This document shows, piece by piece, positions 61,457 to 64,000 of a DNA stretch of 64,000 nt. The stretch's first letter is position 1. Each line of letters opens with the position of its first letter. A model generated the notes under the pieces. It was not told the DNA's origin and made no database searches. It worked only from the letters and a program-made list of their open reading frames with translations. The translations under genes and the position numbers were made by a program. The DNA is from Thermoleophilaceae bacterium (GTDB taxonomy: Bacteria > Actinomycetota > Thermoleophilia > Solirubrobacterales > Thermoleophilaceae), in NCBI GenBank assembly GCA_040901445.1, contig JBBDYQ010000015.1, positions 186,001-250,000 of the forward strand, given 5' to 3'.

Positions 61457-62644
61457 CTAGGCGCTGGGCTCCGCGCCGACGATCGAGACGAACGAGACAC
61501 ACTCCCCGGGTGAGCCGCCGAGGTTGTGCGTGAGACCGAGGCCTGGGCTATCCAGCTGGCGTTCGCCCGCCTCTCCTCGCATCTGGAGCCAGTTCTCGTA
61601 CAGCATGCGCAGACCGGTCGCGCCGACCGGATGGCCGAAGGACTTGAGGCCCCCGTCGGGGTTCACGGGGAGCTCACCGTCGAGGTCGAAGGCCCCGGCG
61701 AGCACGTCCTGCCAGGCCCTCCCGCGCTCCGAGAAGCCAAGGTCCTCCATGAGCACGAGCTCCGTCGGGGTGAAGCAGTCGTGCACCTCGGCGAGCGATA
61801 TCGCCGAGCGCGGCTCCAAAATCCCTGCCTGGCCGTAGGCATCCTCAGCAGAGCGCACGACCTCGGGGAACGTCGTGTAGTCGAAGCTCAGGTCGAACTT
61901 CCCGTTCGCGGAGCCGGCCACCATCGACAGCGCCTTCACGTAGAGCGGCCTGTCGGTGTAGCGATGAGCGTCCTCCGACCGGACGATGAGCGCCGCGGCC
62001 GCACCGTCCGCCACACCCGAGCAATCGAAGATCCCGAGCCCGCCCGCGACCGTCGGGGCACAGGTGATCTGCTCCTTCGTAACCTGGGCGCGGAACTGCG
62101 CCAGCTCGTTCTTTGCGCCGTTCGCGTGGTTCTTCCAGGCAATGCGTGTGAGCACCTCCCGCATCACGTCCTCGTCCAGTCCGTAGCGCTTGCAGTAGGC
62201 GGGGGCCAGCAACGAGAACATCGCCGGCGGGGTGAGCTCGGCGTCTGTACCGTCGCCCGAGGGCGGCACGGAGAGGCCTGAGTAGCCAGAGTCCTTGAGC
62301 TTCTCCACCCCGGTCGCCATCACACAATCGAAGGCGCCGGATGCCACCGCGTAGCAGGCTCCGCGGAAGGACTCTGAGCCGGTCGCGCACGCATTCTCCA
62401 CCCGCGTGACCGGCTTGTTCTCAAGCTTGAGCGGACGGGCCAGGGTCATTCCTGTGATGCCGGAGCCGTACGTGCCGAGCCAGAAAGCGTCCACGTCGTC
62501 CTTCTCGGTCTCTTGCGCGGACGCGAGACACTGCACCACCGCGTCGACGAGCAGGTCGTCGACGGAGCGGCCCCAGTGCTCGCGGAATGGGGTGCAGCCC
62601 ATGCCGACGATCGCCACTCTGTCGCGGATGCCGTGACTCGCCAT
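61457..62644 (-). CDS. Thiolase-family protein (SCP2/lipid-transfer type)
   Basis: This 395-residue thiolase-fold protein has the nucleophile Cys86 in VENACATGS, HDCFTPTELV, SFGHPVGATGLR and the C-terminal HNLGG. It has no C-terminal CxG cysteine, which is the SCP2-thiolase pattern rather than the acetyl-CoA acetyltransferase one. Its ATG overlaps the stop of the upstream DUF35 fusion gene (TGATG). Thiolases paired with DUF35 proteins form complexes that cleave or condense acyl-CoAs, for example steroid side-chain enzymes (family knowledge). Confidence 0.88.
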   Translation of the reverse strand: MASHGIRDRVAIVGMGCTPFREHWGRSVDDLLVDAVVQCLASAQETEKDDVDAFWLGTYGSGITGMTLARPLKLENKPVTRVENACATGSESFRGACYAVASGAFDCVMATGVEKLKDSGYSGLSVPPSGDGTDAELTPPAMFSLLAPAYCKRYGLDEDVMREVLTRIAWKNHANGAKNELAQFRAQVTKEQITCAPTVAGGLGIFDCSGVADGAAAALIVRSEDAHRYTDRPLYVKALSMVAGSANGKFDLSFDYTTFPEVVRSAEDAYGQAGILEPRSAISLAEVHDCFTPTELVLMEDLGFSERGRAWQDVLAGAFDLDGELPVNPDGGLKSFGHPVGATGLRMLYENWLQMRGEAGERQLDSPGLGLTHNLGGSPGECVSFVSIVGAEPSA

Positions 62645-64000
62645 CAGGCCTCGCTCCGGGCGGGCTTCCCCTTCCAGAAGTAGTTGTGGATCCCCTGCGC
62701 CGTGTGGGTCCGGCGGAACGTCATCTCCACCCTGTTGCCGATGGCAACCTCCTCGGAGTCGGCATCCGTGAGCTGGCACTGGTAGCGCCCGCCCTCGTCG
62801 AAGTCGAGCACGACGTCGATCACCGGGGGTGCGAGCGAGTAGGCGAGGTGGTCCACGGTGAAGGTCGCGATCGTGGCCCTCCGGTCGGCAAGCGGCTCCG
62901 GTCGCATCGCATCCACCGCACCGCAGCTTGTGCAGACGCGCTGGGGCGGCAGGTGCACAGTGGCGCAGCGCTCGCAGCGGGAGCCGTGGAAGGCGAACTT
63001 CCAGCGTTCCGACCGCGCCGAGGGCGGCGCTTCGGGCGGAACCGGATCTGGCCGACGCGGGGGCTCGCGCTCCAGCAGCCCCCGCCACGTCAGATAGTCG
63101 GCGTAGCTCGTTGGCCTTCTTGCGGCGATCTGGTCGCGCACGGTGGGACCCCTGCGCGCCTCGAGGACCGCCTCCCTCACAAGCAGCACCAGTGCGTCGC
63201 AGCCGTCCGCCGCGTGCAGGACCACGATCGTCTCGCCAGGCTGGGCGCGCTCCAGCGTCTCCGCGAGCTTGACGCCGGCGTCCGCCGCGCCGAGGTACCC
63301 GATCTCGTCCGCCAGGCTCGCGCCGGCCGCCGACTGCTCGGGGCCGCTTCGGTGCAGGTAGCGCGCGACCCGCGAGTGGGGGCTGGACACCACGAGATGA
63401 TCGGGCTTCTCTATCCCTGCCGTGGCCAGCGCTCGCTTTAGGACCGCCGCCCCCAGCGGCCGATAGCACTCCAGGCCGAAGCGCTCTTCCCAGACGCGGC
63501 TCGCGAAGTCCCCTGGGATGCGCCAGCGGTCGAGGAACTCCGCGCTCTCGGACTCCTGCGCGAGCGGTTCCGCGATCACGTGCTCGCCCTCGCCGAAGGC
63601 GAAAGCTGCCGCGCCGTCGCCGCCCTCGCGCTCGTCGGCCGAACCTGGCCGCCCGATCCGGATGTCGGACAGCACAGCGAGCCCATCCCCCGCCTCGGCC
63701 GCCAGCCGCAGCGCCCCCATCGCGCCGCGCACCGAAGCGCCCAGGTCCACCGCCATGATCGACGAGTCCAGCGCCAGCGCGGAGTGGATTGCCGAGGCGT
63801 TGGTCTTGTCGACATAGGCGGGCGAGGTCGTCGCGAAGGCCACCAACCCCGGCGGGGCGCTGCCCGCTCTCGCCCGGCGTGCGGCTTCCACGCCCATCGA
63901 GGTTGTGTCCTCGTCGTAGCTGGCGACGGCGCGTTCGCCTCTGCCTCCGTTGCCGCCCAGCGCCTCACCGATCCGGTCGCGCGAAAGCCGGTGGCAGGGA
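62644..64000 (-). CDS. HMG-CoA-synthase-like protein fused to DUF35 (Zn ribbon/OB), cut by window edge
   Basis: The frame is open from 62644 to the right edge. The visible part starts HRLSRDRIGEALGGNGGRGE and continues ASYDEDTTSMGVEAARRA, the opening of HMG-CoA synthase-like ketosynthases. The C-terminal third is a DUF35 domain with zinc cysteines in SRCERCATVHLPPQRVCTSC and an OB-fold. Where archaeal HMG-CoA synthases have the nucleophile Cys (ACKAGTAAL), this protein reads SVRGAMGAL, with Val there. The synthase half may therefore not condense acyl groups. It is translationally coupled to the thiolase. Confidence 0.8.
   Translation of the reverse strand, partial: PCHRLSRDRIGEALGGNGGRGERAVASYDEDTTSMGVEAARRARAGSAPPGLVAFATTSPAYVDKTNASAIHSALALDSSIMAVDLGASVRGAMGALRLAAEAGDGLAVLSDIRIGRPGSADEREGGDGAAAFAFGEGEHVIAEPLAQESESAEFLDRWRIPGDFASRVWEERFGLECYRPLGAAVLKRALATAGIEKPDHLVVSSPHSRVARYLHRSGPEQSAAGASLADEIGYLGAADAGVKLAETLERAQPGETIVVLHAADGCDALVLLVREAVLEARRGPTVRDQIAARRPTSYADYLTWRGLLEREPPRRPDPVPPEAPPSARSERWKFAFHGSRCERCATVHLPPQRVCTSCGAVDAMRPEPLADRRATIATFTVDHLAYSLAPPVIDVVLDFDEGGRYQCQLTDADSEEVAIGNRVEMTFRRTHTAQGIHNYFWKGKPARSEA

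Overview
The window is a GC-rich, gene-dense chromosomal segment from an actinobacterium, most likely class Thermoleophilia (Solirubrobacterales-like). The support is codon use, frequent GTG starts and 1-4 base stop/start overlaps, stand-alone acyl-CoA carboxylase subunits, a GpgS glucosylglycerate gene, and an exported protein (15241-15987) with the 'FANTMAAVAVFFALGGG' N-terminus typical of that group. This placement is inference; no rRNA is present. No gene-free stretch exceeds 300 bases (largest about 200, at 25172-25369). No CRISPR array and no intact transposase were seen.

Layout. 1-2.7 kb: cut-off CHASE3-type sensor, catalytic subunit of a methylmalonyl-CoA mutase, a Phd/VapC-type toxin-antitoxin pair. 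2.7-9.4 kb: two small unknown genes, then a five-gene operon of receiver, membrane histidine kinase, NarL-type regulator, LolD-type ATPase and double-FtsX permease. 9.4-15.2 kb: K+ channel with RCK domain, exported GH2 glycosidase, nucleotidyltransferase/partner pair, carboxylase beta chain. 15-23.3 kb: collagen-like exported protein, cyclodeaminase-family enzyme, probable carboxylase epsilon chain, rhodanese, then a sulfate-assimilation operon (sulfite reductase, CysH, TauE/SafE permease, CysD, CysN). 23.3-34 kb: exported beta-propeller-like and metallo-proteins around a biotin carboxylase/BCCP chain. 34-42.7 kb: thioesterase remnant, MBL hydrolase, HAD, SucCD, MpaB-type oxygenase with divergent TetR regulator, SpoIID protein, aminotransferase. 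42.8-55.5 kb: DtxR regulator, SDR, ATP-dependent ligase, macro-domain remnant, glycerate kinase, hydrolase, the GpgS/phosphatase pair, MrfA-like helicase, LytM peptidase, a lipoprotein and a glyoxalase. 55.6-57.3 kb: tRNA-Phe followed by an excisionase-like gene and a decayed tyrosine integrase. 57.5-64 kb: MarR regulator, lone B12-binding protein, frameshifted ferredoxin-NADP reductase, SDR, thiolase, and an HMG-CoA-synthase-like/DUF35 fusion running off the edge.

How the genes work together. Propionyl-CoA carboxylase chains (alpha 25370, beta 13624, probable epsilon 17062), the mutase (349) and SucCD (35706) make most of a propionyl-CoA to succinate route, scattered as single units; the mutase's B12 subunit and the epimerase are not adjacent. 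Sulfate activation uses CysD/CysN with no APS kinase, matching a CysH that carries the iron-sulfur cysteines of APS reductases.

Two things stand out. First, at least 20 gene starts have a TANNNT -10-like box 6-12 bases upstream, the layout of leaderless transcripts; at three divergent gene pairs the two boxes share one central TA. Second, the right-hand acyl-CoA cluster contains a B12-binding protein whose cobalt-ligand histidine position is aspartate and an HMG-CoA-synthase-like protein whose nucleophile position is valine. Four genes are visibly broken (thioesterase, macro domain, integrase, ferredoxin-NADP reductase).
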